From contig DATMRF010000085.1 of assembly GCA_035566435.1 (NCBI GenBank), positions 1 to 64,000 on the forward strand: DNA of 64,000 nt. The letters are read 5' to 3'. The notes beneath the pieces were generated by a model. The model was given only the letters and a program-made list of their open reading frames with translations, searched no databases and was not told where the DNA came from. The stretch comes from DATMRF01 sp035566435 (GTDB lineage Bacteria > Verrucomicrobiota > Verrucomicrobiia > Limisphaerales > UBA8199). Made by a program: the position numbers and the translations under genes. Below, piece after piece: positions 1 to 6,565 of the stretch (the first letter of the stretch is position 1; each line of letters starts with the position of its first letter).

Positions 1-84
1 GGGATGATCGGCAGCCACCCAATCTTCCAGCGCGGGAGGAAACAGAAACTGCTGTCCGTAATCAGGAGCAATGGGTTGAGTCAT
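1..84 (-). CDS. Transposase N-terminus, IS1182-like, cut by window edge
   Basis: Reading the minus strand from the ATG at 84 gives 28 open codons that run off the window at base 1. The peptide begins MTQPIAPDYGQQFLFPP and continues with L-E-D-W-V-x-x-D-H-P. This 'Q-x-F-L-F-P-P-x-L-x-D-W-V-x-x-D-H' opening is typical of IS1182/IS5-group DDE transposases. Only this conserved start is visible, so the catalytic domain, the far terminal repeat and the intactness of the element cannot be judged. The insertion sequence end should lie somewhere in 85-300, where GTCACG inverted repeats occur. Confidence 0.7.
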   Translation of the reverse strand, partial: MTQPIAPDYGQQFLFPPALEDWVAADHP

Positions 85-199
85 CGGACTTTTGACGTCT
101 CCTCTCTAAACCGTCTTCATGTTTTGAGACAGTCTCTCCACCGCGTCCCCATTTCCTCATCCTGATGCTCCTGTGCGGCTCCGATGCACCTTAAGCGCC

Positions 200-297
200 T
201 GTCACGTTTCAAAGCGTGACACGGTGAGCTTTGTCACGTTTTCAAGAGTGAGAATCTGTCGGTAAATACGGCTTTGTCACGATGTCACGCTTTGAAA
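200..297. repeat. GTCACG/CGTGAC cluster with inverted pair
   Basis: GTCACG occurs at 201-206, 233-238, 276-281 and 284-289, and its complement CGTGAC at 215-220. Bases 201-220 form an imperfect palindrome with 6-bp arms. The 14-mer at 207-220 (TTTCAAAGCGTGAC) is repeated in inverse orientation at 284-297. The position just upstream of the transposase start suggests operator sites or the end of the insertion sequence, but neither is shown. Confidence 0.6.
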
Positions 298-530
298 GCC
301 TCCTTTCCTCCCCACGGCGGAGAAAATAAAATGGCGCACAGCACCACTCGATTCCCAACTCCCGATAGGTCCCGCTCGCCCAAAACCGTTGTCCCGATAG
401 CTCCCGCCGACCTGTGCCCGCAGCGGTACCGATCGGCACCTATCGGCACCAAAACCAATGTTTCCGATCTTCTCCCCGACCTACCCCCACACCATTGCCT
501 CGGAACTCCCGGAAACTTTTAGTCAGTTAA

Positions 531-560
531 GCTAAATTAAGCTAAATTAAGCTAAATTAA
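531..560. repeat. Perfect tandem decamer GCTAAATTAA x3
   Basis: GCTAAATTAA is repeated three times without mismatch, preceded by a partial unit (GTTAA). It is strikingly AT-rich against the surrounding GC-rich sequence. The 10-bp unit places one AT tract on each helical turn, which could bend the DNA. Confidence 0.85.
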
Positions 561-624
561 ACATAAAGCCCACTCTTCCCATTCCGCCCATTTGGCGCCC
601 ATGCCCGAGATTCGCAGGTTCTCC

Positions 625-773
625 GGTAATCGCGCGGTCGGATTTCGGTAACCGCTCGGTAATCGACGGTAACCGACGGTAACCAATCGGTAACCGATGG
701 TAACTGATGGTAACCGATCTAGCCGCGGTAGCCGCCCGGTAGGTTACGGTAGGCTGTGGTAGGCTGTGGTAGG
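625..773. repeat. Degenerate GGTA array with helical phasing
   Basis: GGTA starts at 625, 647, 658, 668, 678, 689, 699, 709, 727, 738, 748, 758 and 768, with a GGTC in register at 636. Steps are 10 or 11 bp apart from one irregular 18-bp step, so the mean is near 10.5 bp. The left half has units of the form NGGTAACCGA and the right half NGGTAGGCTG. The same motif appears in inverse orientation (CTACCG) at 15999-16060. Confidence 0.8.
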
Positions 774-896
774 TTTGCCGACCCAGACGATTCCCACTCC
801 CGGCCGAGGCACCCAACACGGATCGAGCCGGTGCTGCAGATCTCGATAAGGCGCCTGCGCCTCTGGGAACGGCCAGCCCTTGATTTCGGCGCGATG

Positions 897-1982
897 CTAC
901 GCCGTCTTGGCGGCGTTCTGCAAAGCCCGCGCGAGTGCTTCATATACCGCCTCGACGCTCACCGACGCCATGAGGCGAATCAATTCCTCGCGCGTGCCTT
1001 TGATTCCCTCTCCATCGTAGCGATAGTATTCCAGGTTCCTGCCCGCTATGGCCGGGTTGCGGATGAGCGAGTAGGGGTTGCCGTAGGGCTCGTTAGTCTT
1101 GTTGAAGGTAGGCGCCTCGATGACGATTTGCCGCGACGCCTGGACGGCGGCCGCCAGGTGCATCAGCGCCGTATCCACGCTGAGAAAAGCCGTACAGCGC
1201 TGGATCAGCGCTGCTGCCTGGCGCAAATTCTTGCTCGGCACCCTGATCGCCAGGGGCGAATCAAGCGCAGCGAGGATTTTCTGCATGTCCTGCTCTTCCT
1301 CTGTGCCGCCAAAAAGCAGGATCGCGAGCTCCGGCCAGGTGCGGTGCACTTGTTTGAGCAAGTTCATATAGTGGTCCAAAGGCCAGCGCTTGAGCGTCAG
1401 GTTTTTGGTGCCGCCTGAGCCCACGTGCACCGCCAACCGATGACGCTGTGAGAGTTGGTGCGCGCTCAGGAATGACTCCGCCCACTCACGCTCGGCGGCG
1501 GAAAGCAAGACTTCGAGCGTATGGCTCGCCAGCAGCGGTTTCTTGCCCAGCAAGGCCAGCAGTTCAAGGTTGTTCTCGACGGTGTGTTTGGCGTAGTCCT
1601 GCGGCAAGGTCCGATTGACGAGCAATCGGTCAAGCACATCGAAGCAGTCGTATTCGTGACTGATACGCGTGCGGGCCCCGATGAATCGGGCGGTGATCCG
1701 ATACTGCTTCCGGCTCTGCGGGTGCGTGTTTATCGACACGTCATACCCCGCCCGGCGCAAAGGCGCCAGGAAGCGCAACGATTCGGCTTTGCCTGCCTTC
1801 AAGAAATTCAGTTGATACACCGCGTTCAAATTCGGGTTGCCTTCCAGCACGTCCTTGGACCCGGCCCACAGCACCAGCGCATCGATGCGCGCTTCGGGGT
1901 AATTGGCCCTCAACTCTCGAATCAATGGTGTCGCCAGGATGGTGTCACCAATCCCGGCCAACGAAATCACCAGAATCTTCAT
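897..1982 (-). CDS. Glycosyltransferase family 9 (heptosyltransferase-like)
   Basis: The 361-residue protein begins MKILVISLAGIGDTILATP, the standard opening of GT9 (ADP-heptose:LPS heptosyltransferase) proteins: an N-terminal beta strand followed by a G-I-G-D-x-x-x-x-T-P loop. The second Rossmann half carries 'LAVHVGSGGTKNLTLKRWP' (the A/V-H-x-G-x-x-x-x-x-K-R-W-P signature) and 'VDTALMHLAAA', the S/V-x-D-[ST]-x-x-x-H-x-A-A motif that binds the nucleotide sugar. It probably adds a sugar to lipopolysaccharide or another surface glycan at the inner face of the cytoplasmic membrane. I chose the ATG at 1982 because this start aligns with the family; the open frame extends 25 codons further upstream. 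The acceptor sugar cannot be told from sequence. No other glycan gene sits beside it. Confidence 0.88.
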   Translation of the reverse strand: MKILVISLAGIGDTILATPLIRELRANYPEARIDALVLWAGSKDVLEGNPNLNAVYQLNFLKAGKAESLRFLAPLRRAGYDVSINTHPQSRKQYRITARFIGARTRISHEYDCFDVLDRLLVNRTLPQDYAKHTVENNLELLALLGKKPLLASHTLEVLLSAAEREWAESFLSAHQLSQRHRLAVHVGSGGTKNLTLKRWPLDHYMNLLKQVHRTWPELAILLFGGTEEEQDMQKILAALDSPLAIRVPSKNLRQAAALIQRCTAFLSVDTALMHLAAAVQASRQIVIEAPTFNKTNEPYGNPYSLIRNPAIAGRNLEYYRYDGEGIKGTREELIRLMASVSVEAVYEALARALQNAAKTA

Positions 1983-2459
1983 TCTGAATCTAATCGCACT
2001 GTCCCGGCGGCGGACGCCCGTTCGCAACCGACTCGTAACGTCTCGCGCTCTGCCCATATAGCATCAAACCGCTCCGAGCGAAAACTTCATTTTCGCGCGC
2101 CGCCACGTTCAGTCGGGGCGCGGGACTCCGATCCCGCGGTTCCTCCTTCGTCCGCTGCCAAGGGCTGAAGCGAGGAGAAAGCTCTGGCGAGAACTCCAAT
2201 CTCGCCACTCCGGCGCCGCTTCCTGTGTGGCGCGAGCCATGCTACCGAAATGAGGTGGTTTGGTGAACGTGCCGCCGCTGCTGTGCGGCGGCTGCGGGCC
2301 GGACCGGTAGATGCCAAAATAATGGACACGACTGTCACTCAGGAACCGCGACCTGGAGGTCTTCGGAGCGCGACGGTCACGCTCAAGTCTCTCCCGGCCT
2401 CTCCTCGGCCCTTGCTAACGCCTTTTTGCAATCAATTTGAAGGTCCGAACTGGCATGTC

Positions 2460-3125
2460 GTGAGGCAGCGCCTGGTTGTCTCAGCCGTTCAGAATTTGGC
2501 GACTTCCAGAGCGGTTTTGCTCCTAGTTTTCTCGCTTTCGGTTAGTGGCTGCAAGCTCATCGGGGGGAGGACTGATGCCACCGAGGACAAGGTGGCTTCA
2601 ACCCCCGGGACCACCATAGCGCGCGATGACGCACCGGCCCCAGTGCCCACCCGGCAATCGCCAAAGCCGCCTGCCGCGATCCCCAGCCAGCCCCAGCGCA
2701 TGGCCGAACTGAAGCGGACCCCCGCGGCGACGTCCAGCAAAGGGGCTGAAAAACTCGTAGCTCCGAGCGTGCCTGTACCTGTGCGTCCGAACGAAACGGT
2801 AAGCCACCCCACGGAAGCCAGGGCCGCATCCTTGCCGTCAACTGAGGTTGTGGCTCCTAGGGCCGGCGGCGCCGTGAAGGAGTTGGTCTTTAAGGGGCCG
2901 CCTCGCCCCCGCCAACCCCCAAGAGCCGCACGCAGCAAGTTGCTATCGGCTGGGGTGATCCTTGGCGGCGCGGTCGCGGTACTCAGCGCGGTCTTGTATC
3001 TGCAGCGGCGGCGCAAATCCCCCAACTCGCCCAAGCCCAAGTCCGACAAGGAAGAACTTGTCATGCCGAAAGAATTCCTCCTCAAGGAGCCCGCACCCTA
3101 CAAGGAGCCCATGACCTTTGATTGA
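2460..3125 (+). CDS. Putative lipoprotein with C-terminal membrane helix
   Basis: I do not recognise a family. With the GTG at 2460 as start, the 221-residue product has a good lipoprotein signal: basic residues, a hydrophobic stretch, then the lipobox V-S-G-C with Cys31. The next roughly 120 residues are rich in Pro, Ala, Thr and Lys and probably disordered. A second hydrophobic stretch follows (around residues 161-182, 'LLSAGVILGGAVAVLSAVLY'), then a basic and acidic tail ending P-M-T-F-D. The frame is open upstream with an ATG at 2322 and an earlier start at 2250, but both would bury the signal peptide. No strong ribosome-binding site helps to decide. The FHA gene follows 125 bases downstream on the same strand. 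Confidence 0.55.
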   Translation: MRQRLVVSAVQNLATSRAVLLLVFSLSVSGCKLIGGRTDATEDKVASTPGTTIARDDAPAPVPTRQSPKPPAAIPSQPQRMAELKRTPAATSSKGAEKLVAPSVPVPVRPNETVSHPTEARAASLPSTEVVAPRAGGAVKELVFKGPPRPRQPPRAARSKLLSAGVILGGAVAVLSAVLYLQRRRKSPNSPKPKSDKEELVMPKEFLLKEPAPYKEPMTFD

Positions 3126-3250
3126 ATTCTCTTGCTCCCGAGTTCGTCTAACGAGCAGATATTGTAACCATTGTCGTGCAGCTTTCGTCTTTTCCTAATG
3201 TTAGGCCGCAAGACGAGTTGACCGGCAAGGGTCTCTCGCGGGAGCTGGAT

Positions 3251-3565
3251 ATGGCAAGTCTGTGTCTGTTAGATAATGAGGGAGCGATGGCAGGACATTG
3301 GGAACTGGAGGAGCACCCGGTGGCGGTTGGCCGCGATGAGTCAGCGGATGTGGTCATCGATGATGAATCTCTTTCTCGCCGGCATTTTGTTATAGTGCGC
3401 GAGGGCGAACACTACCTGCTCAAGGACTTGAATTCCCAAAACGGCACGTGGGTGGATGGCCAGCGCGCGGGGGCCACGACGCTCCGCCATCACGATTGCA
3501 TTGTGGCGGGGCGCACGCTGTTTCTATTCAGCCAGGCACACCCCCTGGCGGTCGTCAAATCATGA
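3251..3565 (+). CDS. FHA-domain protein
   Basis: This 104-residue protein is a single forkhead-associated domain. It shows the G-R motif (V-A-V-G27-R28-D), the S-L-S-R-R-H stretch at 40-45 and N61-S-Q-N64-G65-T, which together form the phosphothreonine-binding loops. It lacks a transmembrane segment or partner domain, so it should be a cytoplasmic reader of Ser/Thr phosphorylation. No kinase is encoded in the window. The ATG at 3251 is preceded by GGGAGC and places the first beta strand at the N-terminus; the frame is open 25 codons further upstream. The gene follows the putative lipoprotein and is followed by a pair of long inverted repeats. Confidence 0.85.
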   Translation: MASLCLLDNEGAMAGHWELEEHPVAVGRDESADVVIDDESLSRRHFVIVREGEHYLLKDLNSQNGTWVDGQRAGATTLRHHDCIVAGRTLFLFSQAHPLAVVKS

Positions 3566-3578
3566 CGGAGCTGGTGAG

Positions 3579-3684
3579 AAGGTGTGAAAAAATTGGCGGA
3601 AAGCCCCAAAACACAAAATGCGCACATTGGTAACCAACGGCTTGCGAAACCGAATTTTCGTACTTTTCAATTCTTTCACACCTT
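3579..3684. repeat. 17-bp inverted repeats flanking 72 bp (MITE-like or terminator)
   Basis: AAGGTGTGAAAAAATTG at 3579-3595 and CAATTCTTTCACACCTT at 3668-3684 are inverted copies with one mismatch in 17. The 106-bp unit lies between the convergent FHA and signal peptidase genes. It could be a small non-autonomous element or a bidirectional transcription terminator. I see no clear target-site duplication. Confidence 0.6.
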
Positions 3685-3766
3685 CGGAGCGGCGGCGGTG
3701 ACCATTGGTGAGTTAGATCTTCGATAAGGGGCGGCAGCCTGCCCAGACTTTGGACAGTCTCATCGC

Positions 3767-4372
3767 TCAGTTGTCCTCGCTTAGCATCCTGATTGTGCGC
3801 TTTCCTTCGTTGGGTAAAGTGAACATTGCGAACCGCGCCCTAACTGCGCTCTCCGGCAGCGGAATGCGGCTTTTAATGTGCGTCCCGGCCACAGGGCCGT
3901 AGGTCCGGCTGTCAACGCTTACCAGCCTGTTATCGCCTAAAACGAAGTATTGGTCATCTCCCAATCGGAACGACATCTTTTCCGAATGCTCCTCAGGGAA
4001 GGTGTAAGTATATTTCGGTAAATAAGGTTCAATCAGCATCTTACGATTGATGAACACATATCCCCTCCAGAGTTGGACCGTCTCTCCCGGCATGCCAACA
4101 ATCCTTTTGAGCGCGTATTCCTTTTTTCCATCATCGACGAGCACAATGTCGCCGCGCTGGACTTGCCCGGAAAGTGGAACTGTATAAACCCGTGCGCCGG
4201 AGGTATATGTCGGGGCCATGCTCAAGCCATCCACCACGGAGATTGATCCCAGGGAGCCTATCACAGTGTGCCCTGCGGCGATGCCTACCAACGCGGCCAA
4301 AACCACTGTCATCGACCAGCGCCAAGGCTCTGCTTGCCGCAGCATCCGGCCCAATCTGCAAATCTGTCCCAT
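3767..4372 (-). CDS. lepB: Signal peptidase I
   Basis: The 201-residue protein is a type I (S26) signal peptidase. It removes signal peptides from exported proteins at the outer face of the cytoplasmic membrane. One N-terminal membrane segment (about residues 20-41) is followed by the box with catalytic Ser51 (D-G-L-S-M-A-P-T), the general-base box with Lys89 (A-L-K-R-I-V-G-M-P-G-E) and the G-D-N-x-x-x-S-x-D-S-R box near residue 147. The length suits a compact bacterial LepB. It is transcribed towards the FHA gene and away from the GNAT gene. The many huge secreted proteins encoded here would be among its substrates, although genomes of this type often have several lepB copies. Confidence 0.9.
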   Translation of the reverse strand: MGQICRLGRMLRQAEPWRWSMTVVLAALVGIAAGHTVIGSLGSISVVDGLSMAPTYTSGARVYTVPLSGQVQRGDIVLVDDGKKEYALKRIVGMPGETVQLWRGYVFINRKMLIEPYLPKYTYTFPEEHSEKMSFRLGDDQYFVLGDNRLVSVDSRTYGPVAGTHIKSRIPLPESAVRARFAMFTLPNEGKRTIRMLSEDN

Positions 4373-4502
4373 GCAGCGTTTTCGCCATCTACCGCAAGTT
4401 CTTTGCCAACATTTCCGTTATTGTCCGCGATCCTCAACTTTTGGCAGAATCGACTTAAATTCGCTGTCACAGACCTGACCCGGCTCGAAGGATTCTTCCC
4501 CG

Positions 4503-4523
4503 GGGCGGCGGTTGGAGCCGCCC
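4503..4523. other. GC-rich hairpin in divergent intergenic region
   Basis: GGGCGGC at 4503-4509 and GCCGCCC at 4517-4523 form a perfect 7-bp stem with a 7-base loop. It sits between the divergent signal peptidase and GNAT genes, upstream of the latter. No T-run follows, so an intrinsic terminator is not supported. Confidence 0.4.
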
Positions 4524-4637
4524 GAATCGCAACAATTTAATTGAAACCGCCAAGCACACCGCATTCGCCAAACGGTTCAACCGGCCTCGCCGCTTGGTCC
4601 GGCGATTTTGTATCTCCATGGCTCTCCCTTCCTTGGT

Positions 4638-5153
4638 ATGACCGTTACCATCACTTATCTTGAAATGCTTTCGCCGGACGCGTTGAAACCTAAACGCTGC
4701 GCCGACACGCGCTTTACAATCCGTGACGCCACCGTCAAACAGTGGGAGTTCAACCGATTCCTCTACCTGCTGGTCGGGCGTGACTGGTCGTGGAACGACA
4801 AGCGCGGCTGGACCGAGCGGCAGTGGAAGGATTATGCCGAATCAGATCGTCTGCGGACTTTTGTGGCCTATTACGACGGCTCGGTAGCGGGCTATTACGA
4901 GATGAGGGACGATAACATCGGCGGTGTGGAAATTGCAGTCTTTGGCCTGGCTCCCAAATTTGTCGGCCGCGGGTATGGCGGTGTGCTGCTCACGAGTGCG
5001 ATCGAGGAGGCCTGGCGAACCCGGCCAAATCGTGTCTGGCTCCACACCTGCACCTTGGATCACCCCGCCGCCCTGCTCAATTACCAGGCGCGCGGCATGA
5101 TCATCTACAAAGTGGAGACCAGCCGGTTCAGGGACAACGCCGCGGACCTTTGA
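4638..5153 (+). CDS. GNAT family N-acetyltransferase
   Basis: The 171-residue protein has the GNAT fold. The acetyl-CoA binding motif A is visible as 'VFGLAPKFVGRGYGGVLLT', with the R/Q-G-x-G-G signature, followed by a helix and a C-terminal Leu-x-Asn-Tyr-x-x-x-G-M strand. The substrate is unknown. I chose the ATG at 4638 ('MTVTITYLEML') because a T-Y-L-E-M opening is what I recall for relatives; the frame opens 10 codons earlier. The gene stands alone, divergent from lepB. Confidence 0.8.
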   Translation: MTVTITYLEMLSPDALKPKRCADTRFTIRDATVKQWEFNRFLYLLVGRDWSWNDKRGWTERQWKDYAESDRLRTFVAYYDGSVAGYYEMRDDNIGGVEIAVFGLAPKFVGRGYGGVLLTSAIEEAWRTRPNRVWLHTCTLDHPAALLNYQARGMIIYKVETSRFRDNAADL

Positions 5154-5244
5154 GTTCTCAACATTAAAATCCGTTCACAATTCTTGAGCCGGCCGCCGCT
5201 GGTGTTAGCTTGATGCCTGCCTTTCTTTACGGTAGTTGGGTCAG

Positions 5245-5886
5245 ATGGAACGCAACGCCGATACAACGCTCGACGCCGAACTGGTGCAGCGCGCCAAAGC
5301 AGGCGATTTGAACGCTTTTGAGGCGCTCACCACGCGTTACGAGCAACGGGTCTACTCGCTGGCGCTGCGCATGCTGCGCCAGGAGCAGGATGCTGAGGAT
5401 GTGACCCAGCAGACTTTTCTCAGTGCGCTGGAAAACCTTGCCGGCTTCCGTGGCGAAGCCGCTTTTTCCACCTGGTTGCTGCGCATCGCTTCTCACGCGG
5501 CGCTGAAGGTCATCCGCAAGCGCAAAGGCCTGGAGACCGTGTCTCTCGAAGAAGCCACTGAACCCGCGCACAATTCCGACGTCATCCCGCACCCCGAGTA
5601 CATCGCCGACTGGCGCCAGTCTCCTGAGCAATTGGTCGAGCGCAACGAAATCCGCCGCCTGCTGGATGGAGCACTGGACGAATTGGACGAGAAGCACCGG
5701 CTCGTGTTCCTCCTGCGGGACGTCGAGGGATTCTCCGTCAAAGAAACCGCGGAGGCCCTGGGTTTGACGGAAGCCAACACCAAAGTGCGGCTGCTGCGCG
5801 CCCGGCTGCAGCTCCGCGAGCGGTTGACGCGTACCTTGGGCGACCCCAGCCGCCGGCTGGCGCCACCCTCCCGCCATTCGCATTGA
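5245..5886 (+). CDS. ECF-type RNA polymerase sigma factor
   Basis: The 213-residue protein has sigma region 2 (residues about 20-90, with 'DAEDVTQQTFLSALENL' as the -10 recognition and core-binding helix) and region 4 (about 135-190, with 'GFSVKETAEALGLTEANTKV' as helix-turn-helix), joined by a short linker. There is no region 1 or 3, as expected for an extracytoplasmic-function (RpoE-like) sigma factor. The gene for a small zinc-type anti-sigma factor follows 60 bases downstream, then a rhodanese. This suggests a stress-sensing unit. An in-frame TTG at 5236 is a possible alternative start. Confidence 0.92.
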   Translation: MERNADTTLDAELVQRAKAGDLNAFEALTTRYEQRVYSLALRMLRQEQDAEDVTQQTFLSALENLAGFRGEAAFSTWLLRIASHAALKVIRKRKGLETVSLEEATEPAHNSDVIPHPEYIADWRQSPEQLVERNEIRRLLDGALDELDEKHRLVFLLRDVEGFSVKETAEALGLTEANTKVRLLRARLQLRERLTRTLGDPSRRLAPPSRHSH

Positions 5887-5946
5887 GGCCTTGGGCGATG
5901 TAACTTTTTTGCAACTGGCGGCTCCGTCTAACGAGTTGAGTCTTTT

Positions 5947-6195
5947 ATGCGGTGCGAAGAGCTTTTGGCGGCGTTGAACGAATACGTGGACGGCACGGTG
6001 GACCCGGCTATCTGCGAGGAATTTGAAACGCACATGGCGGGCTGCAACCCCTGCCAGGTGGTCGTGGACAACATCCGCAAAACGATCACCCTTTACAAGC
6101 AAGGTAAACCGTGCGAACTGCCCGTCGATTTCCGCCGGCGCCTCCATTCCGCGCTCCACCAGCGGTGGAAAAAGATTCATCGGCAAATACCATGA
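5947..6195 (+). CDS. Short zinc-type anti-sigma factor
   Basis: This 82-residue protein contains the ZAS signature H29-x3-C33-x2-C36 ('HMAGCNPC') in a helical N-terminal domain typical of anti-sigma factors that sequester ECF sigma factors. Unlike many relatives it has no transmembrane segment, so release would be cytoplasmic, perhaps through redox or metal loss at the Cys/His site. Its position straight after the sigma gene makes that sigma factor the obvious partner. The stop codon overlaps the start of the rhodanese gene (ATGA). Confidence 0.85.
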   Translation: MRCEELLAALNEYVDGTVDPAICEEFETHMAGCNPCQVVVDNIRKTITLYKQGKPCELPVDFRRRLHSALHQRWKKIHRQIP

Positions 6196-6554
6196 GCTGG
6201 TTCGCCTGGCTTATCTTCGGCGTGGCGCTCACCGCCTTCCTTGCGCTGAAACGGCTCGCACTGGTTCGGCCGGAGGTGGCACGCGACTGGCTGAAAAAGG
6301 GCGCCAGGGTGATCGATGTTCGCAGCGAGTCGGAGTTTCAGGAAAAACATCTGTCGGGGGCCATCAACATCCCCCTCCACCGGTTGAGCGATGGGCTGCC
6401 CCGTCGAGCTCCGGATAAGGAACAGCCGATTCTGCTCCACTGCCTGAGCGGCGGCCGCAGCGGAATCGGCCAGGGAATCGCTAGACGAATGGGTTACCGC
6501 AACGCCTTCAACCTGGGCTCATACGGGCGTGCCGAGAGAATCCTAACAGGCTAA
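6192..6554 (+). CDS. Membrane-anchored rhodanese-like protein
   Basis: The 120-residue protein has an N-terminal membrane helix (about residues 3-24) and one rhodanese domain. It carries the 'VIDVRSESEFQEKHLSGAINIP' CDC25-like opening and the active-site loop L-L-H-C84-L-S-G-G-R-S. Cys84 should accept or transfer sulfane sulfur. The ATG at 6192 overlaps the anti-sigma stop (ATGA), which fixes the start and implies translational coupling. A DUF2892 protein, which is fused to a rhodanese in E. coli YgaP, is encoded separately at 8324, beyond an opposite-strand gene. Confidence 0.87.
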   Translation: MSWFAWLIFGVALTAFLALKRLALVRPEVARDWLKKGARVIDVRSESEFQEKHLSGAINIPLHRLSDGLPRRAPDKEQPILLHCLSGGRSGIGQGIARRMGYRNAFNLGSYGRAERILTG

Positions 6555-6565
6555 TTCGCTCACCC

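Larger units (their letters stand above)
85..896. other. Repeat-filled non-coding region
   Basis: About 800 bases between the transposase start and the GT9 stop contain no convincing gene. The open frames here have arginine- or serine-rich, low-complexity translations without domains. The stretch holds, in order, a run of GTCACG/CGTGAC sites (200-297), degenerate CCCGAT and ATCGGCACC decamers (361-450), a perfect AT-rich decamer triplication (531-560) and a GGTA array spaced at about 10.5 bp (625-773). The motif TCCACCGCGTCCCC at 138-151 matches one arm of a palindrome at 58437-58458. Confidence 0.7.

Noticed and set aside
756..1418. 220-codon plus-strand frame
   Set aside because: It is antisense to the GT9 gene, whose family motifs are clear, and starts inside repeat DNA.
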